Source: Achromobacter veterisilvae
Lineage (GTDB): Bacteria > Pseudomonadota > Gammaproteobacteria > Burkholderiales > Burkholderiaceae_B
Assembly (NCBI RefSeq): GCF_900496975.1
Contig: NZ_UFQC01000011.1
Coordinates: 62,001-126,000 of the forward strand
Length of the DNA: 64,000 bases
Direction: 5' to 3'
Below, one piece after another: positions 1-8,104 of the stretch. The translations under genes were made by a program, and so were the position numbers. Below the pieces are notes generated by a model that did not search any database, was not told where the DNA came from, and saw only the letters and a program-made list of their open reading frames with translations. Within the stretch, counting starts at the first letter, position 1. Every line of letters starts with the position of its first letter.

Positions 1-62
1 TCTTTCCGGCGCGGCTGATCGACTTCGCGTTGAAGCAGGACGCGAAGCGCAACCTGTACTGA
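1..62 (+). CDS. C-terminal end of an unrecognised protein (partial)
   Basis: An open frame enters from the left edge and reads FPARLIDFALKQDAKRNLY before a TGA stop at 60-62. Nineteen residues are too few to assign a family and I do not recognise them. The codon use is GC-rich like the neighbours, so it is probably the end of a real gene. About 80 bases separate it from the sigma factor gene, so it is not obviously in the same operon. Confidence 0.5.
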   Translation, partial: FPARLIDFALKQDAKRNLY

Positions 63-94
63 GGGCGCGGCATTGCCGGCATGCGGGTTTGTGG

Positions 95-118
95 CGATAA
101 TTGCGATTAATTCCCATT
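95..118 (+). promoter_or_regulatory. possible Fur box upstream of the ECF sigma gene
   Basis: The stretch GATAATTGCGATTAATTCC lies 26-50 bases before the sigma factor start. By eye it matches about 11 of 19 positions of the classical Fur consensus, mainly the first GATAAT and the following AT-rich part. FecI-type sigma genes are usually Fur-repressed, so the position makes sense. The match is imperfect and the call is tentative. Confidence 0.4.
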
Positions 119-143
119 ACTGAAAATTGGACCGCGCCTTGCC

Positions 144-659
144 ATGCCTTTCCCCGAGCAGACTTCCGCCGTCGCCGTGCAGCGTCTCTACGACGCGCAT
201 CACGGCTGGCTGTTCGGCTGGCTGCGCCGGCGGCTGGGCAATAGCGCCGACGCCGCCGATCTGGCCCAGGATACGTTCGTCGGGCTGCTGAGCGCCTATC
301 GGCGCCGCGCCATGCCGGAACTGCACGAGCCGCGGGCCTACCTCACCACCATCGCCAAGCGCCTCATGGTGGACCTGTACCGGCGCCATGCGCTGGAGCA
401 AGCCTACCTGGAGGCGCTGGCCGCCATGCCGGCGCGGCACGCCCCGTCCGAAGAGCAGCGCCTGGCGGTACTGCAGACCCTGCGCGAAGTGGACGCCTTG
501 CTGGCGGCCCTGCCGGACAAGGTCCGCGCCGCGTTCCTGCTCTCGCAACTGGACGGGCTGACGTACGAACAGATCGCCGTCGAGATGGGCGTCAGCGTGC
601 GCACGGTCAAGCGCTACATGGCCGAGGCCTTCAAACATTGCATCCTGGCGGCGCCATGA
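144..659 (+). CDS. FecI-type ECF sigma factor
   Basis: 171-residue extracytoplasmic-function sigma-70 factor. Region 2 is at about residues 12-80 (FGWLRRRLG, DLAQDTFVGLL, RAYLTTIAKRLMVDL) and region 4 at about 105-165 (ALPDKVRAAFLLSQLDGLTYEQIA, then the VRTVKRYMAEA helix). The QDTF and helix-turn-helix segments are typical of iron-starvation sigmas of the FecI group. It should direct RNA polymerase to the promoter of the TonB receptor at 1830 once the FecR partner signals a loaded receptor. Its stop overlaps the fecR start (ATGA). No strong Shine-Dalgarno is seen. Confidence 0.93.
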   Translation: MPFPEQTSAVAVQRLYDAHHGWLFGWLRRRLGNSADAADLAQDTFVGLLSAYRRRAMPELHEPRAYLTTIAKRLMVDLYRRHALEQAYLEALAAMPARHAPSEEQRLAVLQTLREVDALLAALPDKVRAAFLLSQLDGLTYEQIAVEMGVSVRTVKRYMAEAFKHCILAAP

Positions 660-1612
660 CGTCCGTGCCGGACACCATCGATCCCAAGATAGCGGGCGAA
701 GCCGCCGATTGGCTGGTGCGGCTGCATTCGGGCCGGTTTTCCGAAGCCGACCGGCAGGCCTGTGAGCGCTGGCGCCAGCGCAGCGACGAGCACGACCGCG
801 CCTGGACGCGGGCGCAAGCCGTGCTGGCCAAGCTCGGCGGCCTGCCGCCGGGCCTGGGGCGCGCCGCGCTGGGCGCGGGGGCGTCGCGCAGGGCGGGGAT
901 GCGCGTATTGACCGGCCTGATCGTCGCGCTGCCAGCCGGCTGGCTGGCATGGCGCGCGGCGCCCTGGCAGGCCTGGACGGCCGACTACGCCACGCGCAGC
1001 GGCGAGCGCCGGCGGATCGAGCTGCCCGACGGCAGCCTGCTGGTGCTCAACACGGCCAGCGCCGTGGACCTGGACTATTCGGACGCCCAGCGGCTGGTGT
1101 TGCTCAGGGAAGGGGAAATCCTGTTGCGCACCGCCCGCGCCTCGCCGCCCGATCCCCGGCCTTTGCTGGTGCGCACCGCCGAGGGCAGCGCGCAGGCGCT
1201 GGGCACCTACTTCAGCGTCCGGCAGTTGGATGCGCGCAGCCGGGTCGCCGTGATCGAAGGGCGGGTGCGCCTGCTGCCGCGCGCGGCGCCCGCCGACGTC
1301 GTCTTGACGGCCGGGCAGTACGCCGATTTTTCCGCCACGCAGGTGCAGCCGCCGCAGGCCAGCCAACATCCTCCGCAAGCCTGGCTCGACGGGGTGTTGT
1401 ACGCCGACGGCATGCGGCTGGCGGATTTCCTGCAAGAACTGTCGCGCTACCGCCCCGGCCTGCTGCGCTGCGATCCCGAGGTCGCCGGCCTGCGCATTTC
1501 CGGCGGGTTCCAGGTGGACGACACCGACGCCGTGCTGCTGGCCGTATCCCGCAGCCTGCCGGTGCGGCTGGTCTTCCGCAGCCGGTACTGGGTGACCGTC
1601 GTTCCAGCCTGA
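656..1612 (+). CDS. FecR family anti-sigma/signal transducer
   Basis: 318 residues from the ATG that overlaps the sigma gene stop; an ATG 18 bases upstream is in frame but less likely. The N-terminal DUF4880-type cytoplasmic domain (about 10-65, AADWLVRLHSG, WRQRSDEHDRAW) would bind the sigma factor. A single membrane segment follows at about 85-102 (LTGLIVALPAGWLAW). The periplasmic FecR domain contains YATRSGERRRIELPDGS, then a C-terminal STN-like part ending in RSRYWVTVVPA. In this family the protein relays ligand occupancy of the TonB receptor to the sigma factor. Confidence 0.93.
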   Translation: MTSVPDTIDPKIAGEAADWLVRLHSGRFSEADRQACERWRQRSDEHDRAWTRAQAVLAKLGGLPPGLGRAALGAGASRRAGMRVLTGLIVALPAGWLAWRAAPWQAWTADYATRSGERRRIELPDGSLLVLNTASAVDLDYSDAQRLVLLREGEILLRTARASPPDPRPLLVRTAEGSAQALGTYFSVRQLDARSRVAVIEGRVRLLPRAAPADVVLTAGQYADFSATQVQPPQASQHPPQAWLDGVLYADGMRLADFLQELSRYRPGLLRCDPEVAGLRISGGFQVDDTDAVLLAVSRSLPVRLVFRSRYWVTVVPA

Positions 1613-1625
1613 CGGCGAGCAGTTG

Positions 1626-1762
1626 CCCGGGGGCAGCAAGCGCGCATAGCGTGCGCGGCGTGAGGGCTTTTTTTTGCCGCCGGGCCGCCCCAAGGCAAAA
1701 AAGCGCCCCCTCGGGGGGCAGCAAGCACGCGTAGCGTGCGCAGCGTGGGGGTCTTTTTTTTT
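1626..1762 (+). repeat. two tandem copies of an intergenic hairpin repeat
   Basis: Two near-identical units share GGGGCAGCAAGC, a hairpin core ending GCGTGCGC, GCGTG and a T-run (about 1626-1675 and 1710-1762). In copy 2 the core GCACGC-GTA-GCGTGC is a perfect inverted repeat. Between them sits another hairpin-like element (GCCGCCGGGCCGCCCCAAGGC flanked by T and A runs). The T-runs suggest rho-independent termination after fecR. I recall similar intergenic repeats in Bordetella and Achromobacter but cannot verify that here. Confidence 0.7.
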
Positions 1763-1829
1763 GTCACCTTTTTGCGTCTGGGCCGACAAGTCCATATAGC
1801 ACCTTCGCTAGCACTCTGTCGGGATCAGC

Positions 1830-4328
1830 ATGGTTTCAAGCAAGCACACAGTAGCCTGGCCGCCCAACTGGGCGAGCCGCCGGGCGGCCGCGGGCGCGTT
1901 ATGCGCCGCATTGGGATGGGCGGTGGCCGCGCCCGCCGTCCTGGCGCAGCCCGCCGGCACCTCGTCGGGAGCCGCAGCATTGCCGCGATTCGATATTCCC
2001 GCCGGTCCGCTGGGGCCGGCGCTGGCCGCGTTCGCCGGCGCGGCGCGCATCAATCTTTCCTTCGATCCGGCGCTGGCCGAAGGCCGGCGCACGGCGGGGC
2101 TGCAAGGGGCCTGGACGGTGGACGCGGGGCTGGCCCGGCTGCTGGCCGGCACGCCGCTGGTGGCGCGGCGCGACGGCGCGAACGTCTACACCCTGCGGCT
2201 GCTGCCCCAGGAATCGGCGGCGCTGTTGCCGGCGGTGCGCGTGGAAGGCGCGGACGAGCCGGCCCGGGGCGAGGCCGATGGCATCGTCGCGCGGCGCAGC
2301 GCCGCCGGCACCAAGACCGATACGCCGATCCTGGAAATCCCGCAGACCGTGAACGTGGTGACGCGCGACGAGATCGCGATGCGCGGAGCCCGCAGCGTGG
2401 TCGAGGCGCTGGCCTATACGCCCGGCGTCTATGCGCCGGGCGGCAGCGCGGACCTGCGCTACGACAACATCTACCTGCGCGGCGGCTATGCGGCGCGGAA
2501 CAATCTGGACGGCGCCCGGCTGCCCTACGGCGCCTACAGTTTCGGCATGCTGCAGATCGAGCCCTACGGGCTGGAGCGGATCGAGGTGCTGAAAGGGCCC
2601 TCGTCGGTGCTCTACGGCCAGAATACGCCGGGCGGCCTGATCAACATGGTGAGCAAGCTGCCGACGCAGACGCCGCGGCGCGAGATCGAATTGCAGACCG
2701 GCAGCTACGGCCGGGCGCAAGCCGCCCTCGATCTGGGCGGTCCGGTGGACGAGGCGGGGCAGTGGAGCTACCGCCTGGTCGCGCTTGAGCGCGACGCGGC
2801 CCAGTCCGCGCATTATTCCGAAGAGGACCGGACCTTCGTCGCCCCGGCGCTGACGTGGCGGCCCTCGGCGGCCACCTCGCTGACCCTGCTGGGCTTCTAC
2901 CAGAAGGACCACCAGGTGCCGCTGTACGGCAACCTGCCGGCGGCGGGGACGCTCTATTCCAATCCCAACGGCCGTATCCCGCGCGACCGATTCGCGGGGG
3001 AACCGGGCTGGGATGCCTACGACCGGGAGCAATATTCGGCCGGCTACCTGTTCTCGCACCAGTTCAACGACACCTGGACCGTCAAGCAGCAATTGCGCTA
3101 CAGCCACATGCGGGGCGAGGCGCGCACCACCGTGGGCTACCTGCTCGACCCCGCCGACATGCGGACCTGGTCGCGCACCATGGCGCGCGGCCAGGGCACC
3201 GGCACGACGCTGAGCGTCGATACCCAGGCGGTCGCGCGTTTCCGCACGGGCGCGGTCGGGCACGAGTTCCTGGCCGGGTTCGATTACCTGGACATGCGCG
3301 ATACCTACAAATTCGCCAACGTCATCGCCGGGGTGCCGCCGCTGGATCTCTACGACCCGGTCTACGGCCGGCCGCGGCCGGGCGTGCGCGACCTGATTCC
3401 GCGCATCGACGCCGTCCAGCGCACCGAACAGTCCGGCGTCTACGCGCAGGACCAGATCTCGTACGGCAACTGGCTGTTGACGCTGGGAGGACGCTACGAC
3501 ATGGCGCGCAGCACCACCCGCAACCAGTTGACCTCCGGCAAGGTGGCGCAGAGCGATTCCGCCTTCACCGGCCGCGCGGGGCTGACCTATGTGCTGGAGA
3601 ACGGCCTGGCGCCCTATGTGGCCTATTCCACCTCGTTCGCGCCCACCGGCGGCACCGACTACGAGAGCAATCCGTTCCAGCCGTCCAAGGGCCGGCAGAT
3701 CGAGGCGGGGCTGAAGTACCAGCCGCCGGGCAGCGACAGCATGGTGACCTTGTCCGCGTACCAGTTGACGCAGACCAACGTGCTGACCAGCGATACCACG
3801 CCGGGCCGGCCGCCGGGCTTTCAGGCGCAGACCGGCGAGACCCGCGCCCGCGGCATCGAACTGGAAGGCAAGGCCGGCCTGGCTCGCGGCTGGGATCTCA
3901 TCGCCTCTTATTCGTACGTCGATGCCGTCGTGACCAAGAGCGCCAACGTCGATGTCATCGATGGCGCGCCGCAATCGCGCGAAGGCAAGAAACAGTTCTA
4001 CGCGCCGGCGCACCAGGCGGCGGCGTGGCTGGCCTATAAGGTGCAGGACGGGCCCTTGCAGGGATTGGGACTGGGCGCGGGCGTGCGCTACATCGGCGCC
4101 GATTGGGGCGACGCGGCGAACACGCTGCGCATCCCGTCGGTGACGCTGGTGGATGCCGCGCTGTCCTACGACCTGGGCCAGATGCGGCCCGAGCTGCGGG
4201 GGTTGAGCCTGGCGCTGAACGCCAGCAACCTGTTCGACCGGACCTACGTGGGCACTTGCGTGACGGCGACCGCCTGCACCTACGGCGCGGGGCGGCTGGT
4301 GCTGGCCACGCTGAAGTACGCATGGTGA
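1830..4328 (+). CDS. TonB-dependent siderophore receptor with STN signalling domain
   Basis: 832-residue outer-membrane receptor of the FecA/FpvA class. A signal peptide at 1-40 ends near AVLAQPAG. The secretin/TonB short N-terminal domain (about 50-125, FDIPAGPLGPALAAFAGAARINL) is the part that talks to FecR. The plug is about 145-285 (EIPQTVNVVTRDEI, VEALAYTPGV, LERIEVLKGPSSVLYGQNTPGGLIN), followed by a 22-strand barrel whose C-terminus is TLKYAW. It should import a ferric siderophore, substrate unknown, driven by TonB. It is third in the sigma/FecR/receptor module, separated by the hairpin repeats, so it probably has its own FecI-dependent promoter, which I could not locate. Confidence 0.95.
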   Translation: MVSSKHTVAWPPNWASRRAAAGALCAALGWAVAAPAVLAQPAGTSSGAAALPRFDIPAGPLGPALAAFAGAARINLSFDPALAEGRRTAGLQGAWTVDAGLARLLAGTPLVARRDGANVYTLRLLPQESAALLPAVRVEGADEPARGEADGIVARRSAAGTKTDTPILEIPQTVNVVTRDEIAMRGARSVVEALAYTPGVYAPGGSADLRYDNIYLRGGYAARNNLDGARLPYGAYSFGMLQIEPYGLERIEVLKGPSSVLYGQNTPGGLINMVSKLPTQTPRREIELQTGSYGRAQAALDLGGPVDEAGQWSYRLVALERDAAQSAHYSEEDRTFVAPALTWRPSAATSLTLLGFYQKDHQVPLYGNLPAAGTLYSNPNGRIPRDRFAGEPGWDAYDREQYSAGYLFSHQFNDTWTVKQQLRYSHMRGEARTTVGYLLDPADMRTWSRTMARGQGTGTTLSVDTQAVARFRTGAVGHEFLAGFDYLDMRDTYKFANVIAGVPPLDLYDPVYGRPRPGVRDLIPRIDAVQRTEQSGVYAQDQISYGNWLLTLGGRYDMARSTTRNQLTSGKVAQSDSAFTGRAGLTYVLENGLAPYVAYSTSFAPTGGTDYESNPFQPSKGRQIEAGLKYQPPGSDSMVTLSAYQLTQTNVLTSDTTPGRPPGFQAQTGETRARGIELEGKAGLARGWDLIASYSYVDAVVTKSANVDVIDGAPQSREGKKQFYAPAHQAAAWLAYKVQDGPLQGLGLGAGVRYIGADWGDAANTLRIPSVTLVDAALSYDLGQMRPELRGLSLALNASNLFDRTYVGTCVTATACTYGAGRLVLATLKYAW

Positions 4329-4597
4329 CGCGGCGCGGCGGCTGGCGCGGGACGCTGGCGCGCGCGCTTGCGGCCACGCTGGGCGCCTACGCGCTGGTGT
4401 CGGCCGCGGTCGCGGCGGCGGCGCTCCTGCCCTGGGCGCCGGCGGACGCCATTCTCTATCCGGCGCTGCTGGCGATTCCCGCGCACGTCGCCCTGGCGAT
4501 AGGGTGCTTCGCGGCGGCGAGCCCGCGGCGCGTGTGGGTCGCCATCGCCGCCGGCTGCCTGGGCGCCCTGGGCTTGCGGTGGGGACTGGCGGCATGA
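4322..4597 (+). CDS. small inner-membrane protein of iron-uptake operons (DUF3649-like)
   Basis: 91 residues, starting at an ATG inside the last codons of the receptor gene and overlapping the next gene by 4 bases, so it is probably translationally coupled to both. Three hydrophobic stretches are visible (about 12-35, 42-62, 68-88) and there are few charged residues after the RRGGWRG start. Small three-helix proteins of the DUF3649 type commonly sit between TonB siderophore receptors and PepSY membrane proteins. A role in ferrisiderophore handling at the inner membrane is inferred from context only. Confidence 0.75.
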   Translation: MVTRRGGWRGTLARALAATLGAYALVSAAVAAAALLPWAPADAILYPALLAIPAHVALAIGCFAAASPRRVWVAIAAGCLGALGLRWGLAA

Positions 4598-6099
4598 GCC
4601 CTTTTCCCGAAGGAAGCCTGCGCCAGCGCATGGCCTGGCTGCACACCTGGGTCGGCCTGCTGTTCGGCTGGATCGCGTTCGCGGTATTCCTGACCGGCGC
4701 CCTGAGCGTCTATGCGCTGGAACTCAGCCGCTGGATGGCGCCCGAGAGCGCGGCGGCCGGCCCGGCCAGCCGCAGCCAGGCCCTGGCCACGGCGCAGGAC
4801 TGGCTGGAACGCCATGCGCGCAACGCTGCGTCGTGGCGTGTCGAATTGCCGGACGCGCGCCACCCCTTGCTGGCGCTGTCGTGGCATGGCGAGGGAGGCG
4901 AGGGCGGCGCGATGCTGGACCCCGCCAGCGGCCGCGAGATAGTCCCGCGCGACACGGAAGGCGGCGAGTTCCTGGTGGAGTTCCACTACAGCCTGCATGC
5001 CGGGCAGGCCGGCATCTGGCTGGTGGGAGCCTGTAGCCTGGCGTTGCTGGTGACGCTGGTGTCCGGCGTGATCGTGCATCGGCGGCTGTTCGCGGATTTC
5101 TTCACGTTCCGGCCGCGCGCCTCGCCGGGCCGAGCCTGGCTGGACGCGCACAATGCGCTGTCGGTGCTGCCGCTGCCGTTTCACTGCATGATCGTCCTGA
5201 CCGCGTTGAGCACGCTGCTGCTGGCCTATCTGCCGGCGGGCATGCACAGCCGCTACGGCGGGGACGTGGCGGCCATGGTGGCCGAGGTCTTTCCGCGTCC
5301 GCCGCCCCTGTCCGCGCCGGGCCCCGCGGCGGCCATGGTTCCATTGGCGTCGCTGGCGCAGCGGGCCGAGTCCGTATTGGGCGAAGGCAAGGTCGCCGCG
5401 ATCGAGATCAGGCGGCCCGGCACGCAAGCGTCGATCGCCGACGCGTGGCGCGGCTTCGACGACCGCCTGCTGGCGTTTCCCGACCGCGTGTCGCTGCGCG
5501 CGAGCACGGCGGAAATCCTCGACGTCCGGACGGAGTATCCGGGATCCCTGCGGCTGATCCGGACGCTGGGCGGACTGCATTACGGCCACTACGCCGCGCC
5601 GCTGCTGCGCGCGCTGTATTTTCTCCTGGCGCTGTCCGGCGCCGCGATGATCGCCACGGGCCTGGTGCTGTATGTGGCCAGGCCGGCGGCGGCCGCGTCC
5701 CCGTTCGGGCGGGCGGCGCATCGCTTGAACGTGGCGATGGTCTGCGGCCCGGTATGCGCCTGCGCCGCGTATCTGCTGGCCAACCGCCTGGCTTGGCCGG
5801 CCTCTCCGGGACTGCACGAACGCGAGGTGGCGGCCTTCTTCCTGGCCTGGGGCGCCTGCGGGCTGCACGCGCTGATGCGCGGCGGGCGCAGGCTCTGGCC
5901 GGAACAGTGGCGCGCCGCGGCGCTGCTGTGGCTGGCGGTGATGCCCGCCGACCTGCTGGCGCTGGCGGGCGACGCCGAACTGCGGCCCGCGCTGGCCGCG
6001 CCGCTGCACTGGACGGTCTGGGCGGGGTGCGCGGCCGCGGCCCTGGCTTGCCGCTACGCCGCCAGGCGCTGCCGCCCCGCGCGGCTGCCTACAGGATGA
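4594..6099 (+). CDS. PepSY-associated transmembrane protein (iron-regulated, FoxB/FsrB-like)
   Basis: 501 residues from the ATG overlapping the upstream stop. The N-terminus RQRMAWLHTWVGLLFGWIAF is the family hallmark: HTW on the first helix with a following FLTGALSVY. More helices lie at about 145-170, 190-215 (with an HNALSVLPLPFH histidine pair), 345-365, and several near the C-terminus. The conserved histidines in these proteins are thought to serve haem binding or reductive release of iron from siderophores. It completes the iron module and is convergent with the GntR gene, overlapping its 3' end by 11 bases. Confidence 0.88.
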   Translation: MSPFPEGSLRQRMAWLHTWVGLLFGWIAFAVFLTGALSVYALELSRWMAPESAAAGPASRSQALATAQDWLERHARNAASWRVELPDARHPLLALSWHGEGGEGGAMLDPASGREIVPRDTEGGEFLVEFHYSLHAGQAGIWLVGACSLALLVTLVSGVIVHRRLFADFFTFRPRASPGRAWLDAHNALSVLPLPFHCMIVLTALSTLLLAYLPAGMHSRYGGDVAAMVAEVFPRPPPLSAPGPAAAMVPLASLAQRAESVLGEGKVAAIEIRRPGTQASIADAWRGFDDRLLAFPDRVSLRASTAEILDVRTEYPGSLRLIRTLGGLHYGHYAAPLLRALYFLLALSGAAMIATGLVLYVARPAAAASPFGRAAHRLNVAMVCGPVCACAAYLLANRLAWPASPGLHEREVAAFFLAWGACGLHALMRGGRRLWPEQWRAAALLWLAVMPADLLALAGDAELRPALAAPLHWTVWAGCAAAALACRYAARRCRPARLPTG

Positions 6100-6733
6100 A
6101 ATTCCGGTAACGCTCCAGCCAGCGCAGGCCGCTGCGCATATTTTCCTTGCGCAGGACTTCGGCCGCCTCCGCATCCCCGCGGCAAAGCGCGTCCAGCACG
6201 GCGCGGTGCTCTTGCAGGGCCTGGGCCGCCCGGCCCGGAAGAATGATGATGCGGCGCGCCAGCACCATGATTTTCTCGCGCATGCCATCCAGCATGTCGG
6301 TCAGCAACTGATTGTCGGCGGCAACGATGATGTCTCGGCGGAACGCGTCGTAGCTCGACAGGAAGGACTCGAAGTCGCCGTCGCGGACATAGCCCTCCAT
6401 CGGCTCGCCGAGCGCCGCGACGTGCCGGTCCCAGAATGCGCGCGGCGCCTTCTGCGCGGCCTGCCTCGCGCCCAGCCCTTCCAGCACTTCGCGCACGGCG
6501 AAGATCTCGACGATCTGTTCGTGGCCCAGCCGCTTTACGACCGCGCCCCGATTCGGAATGCGCTCGATCAAGCCGCGCTGCGCCAGGATGCCGAAGGCAT
6601 CGCGCACGGCCGCGCGCGATACGCCGAAGCGCTCGGCCACCTCGCTTTCACGCAGTTTGGCGCCGGGAGGGATTTCCTGCGAGGCGATCCGGTCCCGCAA
6701 TTGCTGGTCCAGCGCCACGATGGGCTTCTTCAA
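6089..6733 (-). CDS. GntR family regulator, FCD subfamily
   Basis: 214 residues. The winged helix-turn-helix (about 5-70) includes PPGAKLRESEVAERFGVSRAAVRDAF and the wing RIPNRGAVVKRL; the all-helical FCD effector domain follows. The only plausible start is a TTG whose bases overlap the TGA of the LLM monooxygenase gene (TTGA), so translation is probably coupled. It is the last gene of the minus-strand aldolase/ABC/monooxygenase operon and is likely its ligand-responsive regulator. The ligand cannot be read from sequence. Confidence 0.9.
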   Translation of the reverse strand: MKKPIVALDQQLRDRIASQEIPPGAKLRESEVAERFGVSRAAVRDAFGILAQRGLIERIPNRGAVVKRLGHEQIVEIFAVREVLEGLGARQAAQKAPRAFWDRHVAALGEPMEGYVRDGDFESFLSSYDAFRRDIIVAADNQLLTDMLDGMREKIMVLARRIIILPGRAAQALQEHRAVLDALCRGDAEAAEVLRKENMRSGLRWLERYRNFIL

Positions 6734-8076
6734 GCGACCTGCCTTTCCCCTGCCTGCGCGCGATCGGGGCGGGCCAGCCCCAAGTGCTCACGCAAGGTAG
6801 TGCCTTCGTAGTCATTGCGGTAGATGCCGGTCCGCTGAAGCAGCGGGACGACCTCGTCGACGAATTCGCGGATGCCGCCCGGCAGGTGCGAGTACTTGAT
6901 GATGAAGCCGTCGGCCGCGCCCTGCTCGAACCAGGTCTGTATGGAAGCGGCGATCTTCCCGGGCGTGCCGGTGACGGCGAAATGCCCGCGGCTGCCGGCC
7001 AGGCGGCGGATGAGCTGGCGTATCGTCGGCTTGTCGCCCCAATGGCGCACCAGATGCTCGATGATGGCGAGGCGGCTCTTGATCCCTTCAAAGCCCGCCA
7101 CGCTGCCCAGGTTTTCCGGCACGGGATCATCCAGGTCGAACCTGGAAAGATCGATCCCGAAAGAGCCCAGCAGATTCGCGTACACCGACGGCACCAGCAG
7201 ATCGTCCAACTGATTGCGCAGGCGCCGCGCTTCTTCATCCGTGCTTCCGATCACCGTCAGCAGGCCCGGCACGACCTTCAGGCTGCCGGGGCTGCGTCCG
7301 GCCAGCGCCACGCGCCGCTGCATGTCCTGGTAAAAGGCCTGGCCGTAATCCAGCGTGGGCTGGGCCGTGAACACCATCTCGGCGTGAGCCGCGGCGAAGT
7401 TGCGGCCGTCTTCGGACGAGCCGGCCTGCACCAGCACCGGATGCCCTTGCGGCGGGCGCGGCAGATTCAAGGCGCCCGCGACACGATGCCGCCCGCTGTC
7501 GTAGTCCAGCGGCCGCACCCGGGCGGGGTCGGCATAGCGGCCATGGTCGCGGTCCGGCGCCAGCGCGGCATCGTCCCAGCTATCCCACAACTCGCGGATC
7601 AAGGCGGTATATTCGTGCGCATGGGCGTAGCGCTGATCGTGGGGCACGACCTGCGCATGGCCGAAGTCGCCCGCGGTCGCGGTTTCGCCGGTGGTGACGA
7701 TGTTCCAGGCCGCCCGTCCGCCGCTCAGATGGTCCAGCGTGGCGAAGCTGCGCGCCAGGTTGTAGGGTTCGGTATAGAGCGTGGAGCCGGTCGCCACCAG
7801 GCCGATGCGCTCGGTTACCGCCGCGACGCCGGCCAGCAGGGTCAGGGGTTCCAGTTCCCACCGTATGCTTTGCCGGATGCGGGGCGTGTAGGCCAGGAAG
7901 TCGGCAAAGAACACAAAGTCCATCTTGCCGCGCTCGGCCAGCCGGGACAGCGATTGGTAATACGACAGGTCGGTTCCGCGCCACGGTTGGGCCGAGGGCA
8001 TGCGCCAGCCGCCTTCGTGGTCGCCCGATTGATGGAATTCCGCGCCCAGGATGAGTTTCCGCTGAGAGAGAGCCAT
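6730..8076 (-). CDS. LLM-class FMN-dependent monooxygenase, NtaA/DszA-like
   Basis: 448 residues, full length for the NtaA/SnaA/DszA branch of bacterial luciferase-like TIM barrels. Visible family signatures are the start LILGAEFHQSGDHEGGWR, LAERGKMDFVFFAD, LARSFATLDHLSGGRAAWNIVTT, the HPVLVQAGSSEDGRNFAA loop and the C-terminal EFVDEVVPLLQRTG. Such enzymes use FMNH2 from a separate reductase, none of which is seen nearby, to oxidise sulfones, amines or related compounds. An upstream AGGAAG precedes the ATG. With the second LLM gene and the importer it suggests uptake and oxidative cleavage of an organosulfur or N-containing compound. Confidence 0.92.
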   Translation of the reverse strand: MALSQRKLILGAEFHQSGDHEGGWRMPSAQPWRGTDLSYYQSLSRLAERGKMDFVFFADFLAYTPRIRQSIRWELEPLTLLAGVAAVTERIGLVATGSTLYTEPYNLARSFATLDHLSGGRAAWNIVTTGETATAGDFGHAQVVPHDQRYAHAHEYTALIRELWDSWDDAALAPDRDHGRYADPARVRPLDYDSGRHRVAGALNLPRPPQGHPVLVQAGSSEDGRNFAAAHAEMVFTAQPTLDYGQAFYQDMQRRVALAGRSPGSLKVVPGLLTVIGSTDEEARRLRNQLDDLLVPSVYANLLGSFGIDLSRFDLDDPVPENLGSVAGFEGIKSRLAIIEHLVRHWGDKPTIRQLIRRLAGSRGHFAVTGTPGKIAASIQTWFEQGAADGFIIKYSHLPGGIREFVDEVVPLLQRTGIYRNDYEGTTLREHLGLARPDRAQAGERQVA

Positions 8077-8104
8077 TGCATTAGCTTCCTGATGAATGCC
8101 CGGC

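Noticed and set aside
614-6288. Long open frames on the strand opposite the iron-uptake genes (up to about 900 codons)
   Set aside because: They are rich in Arg, Pro, Ala and Gln, match no family and lie exactly over well-supported genes; at this GC content such shadows are expected.
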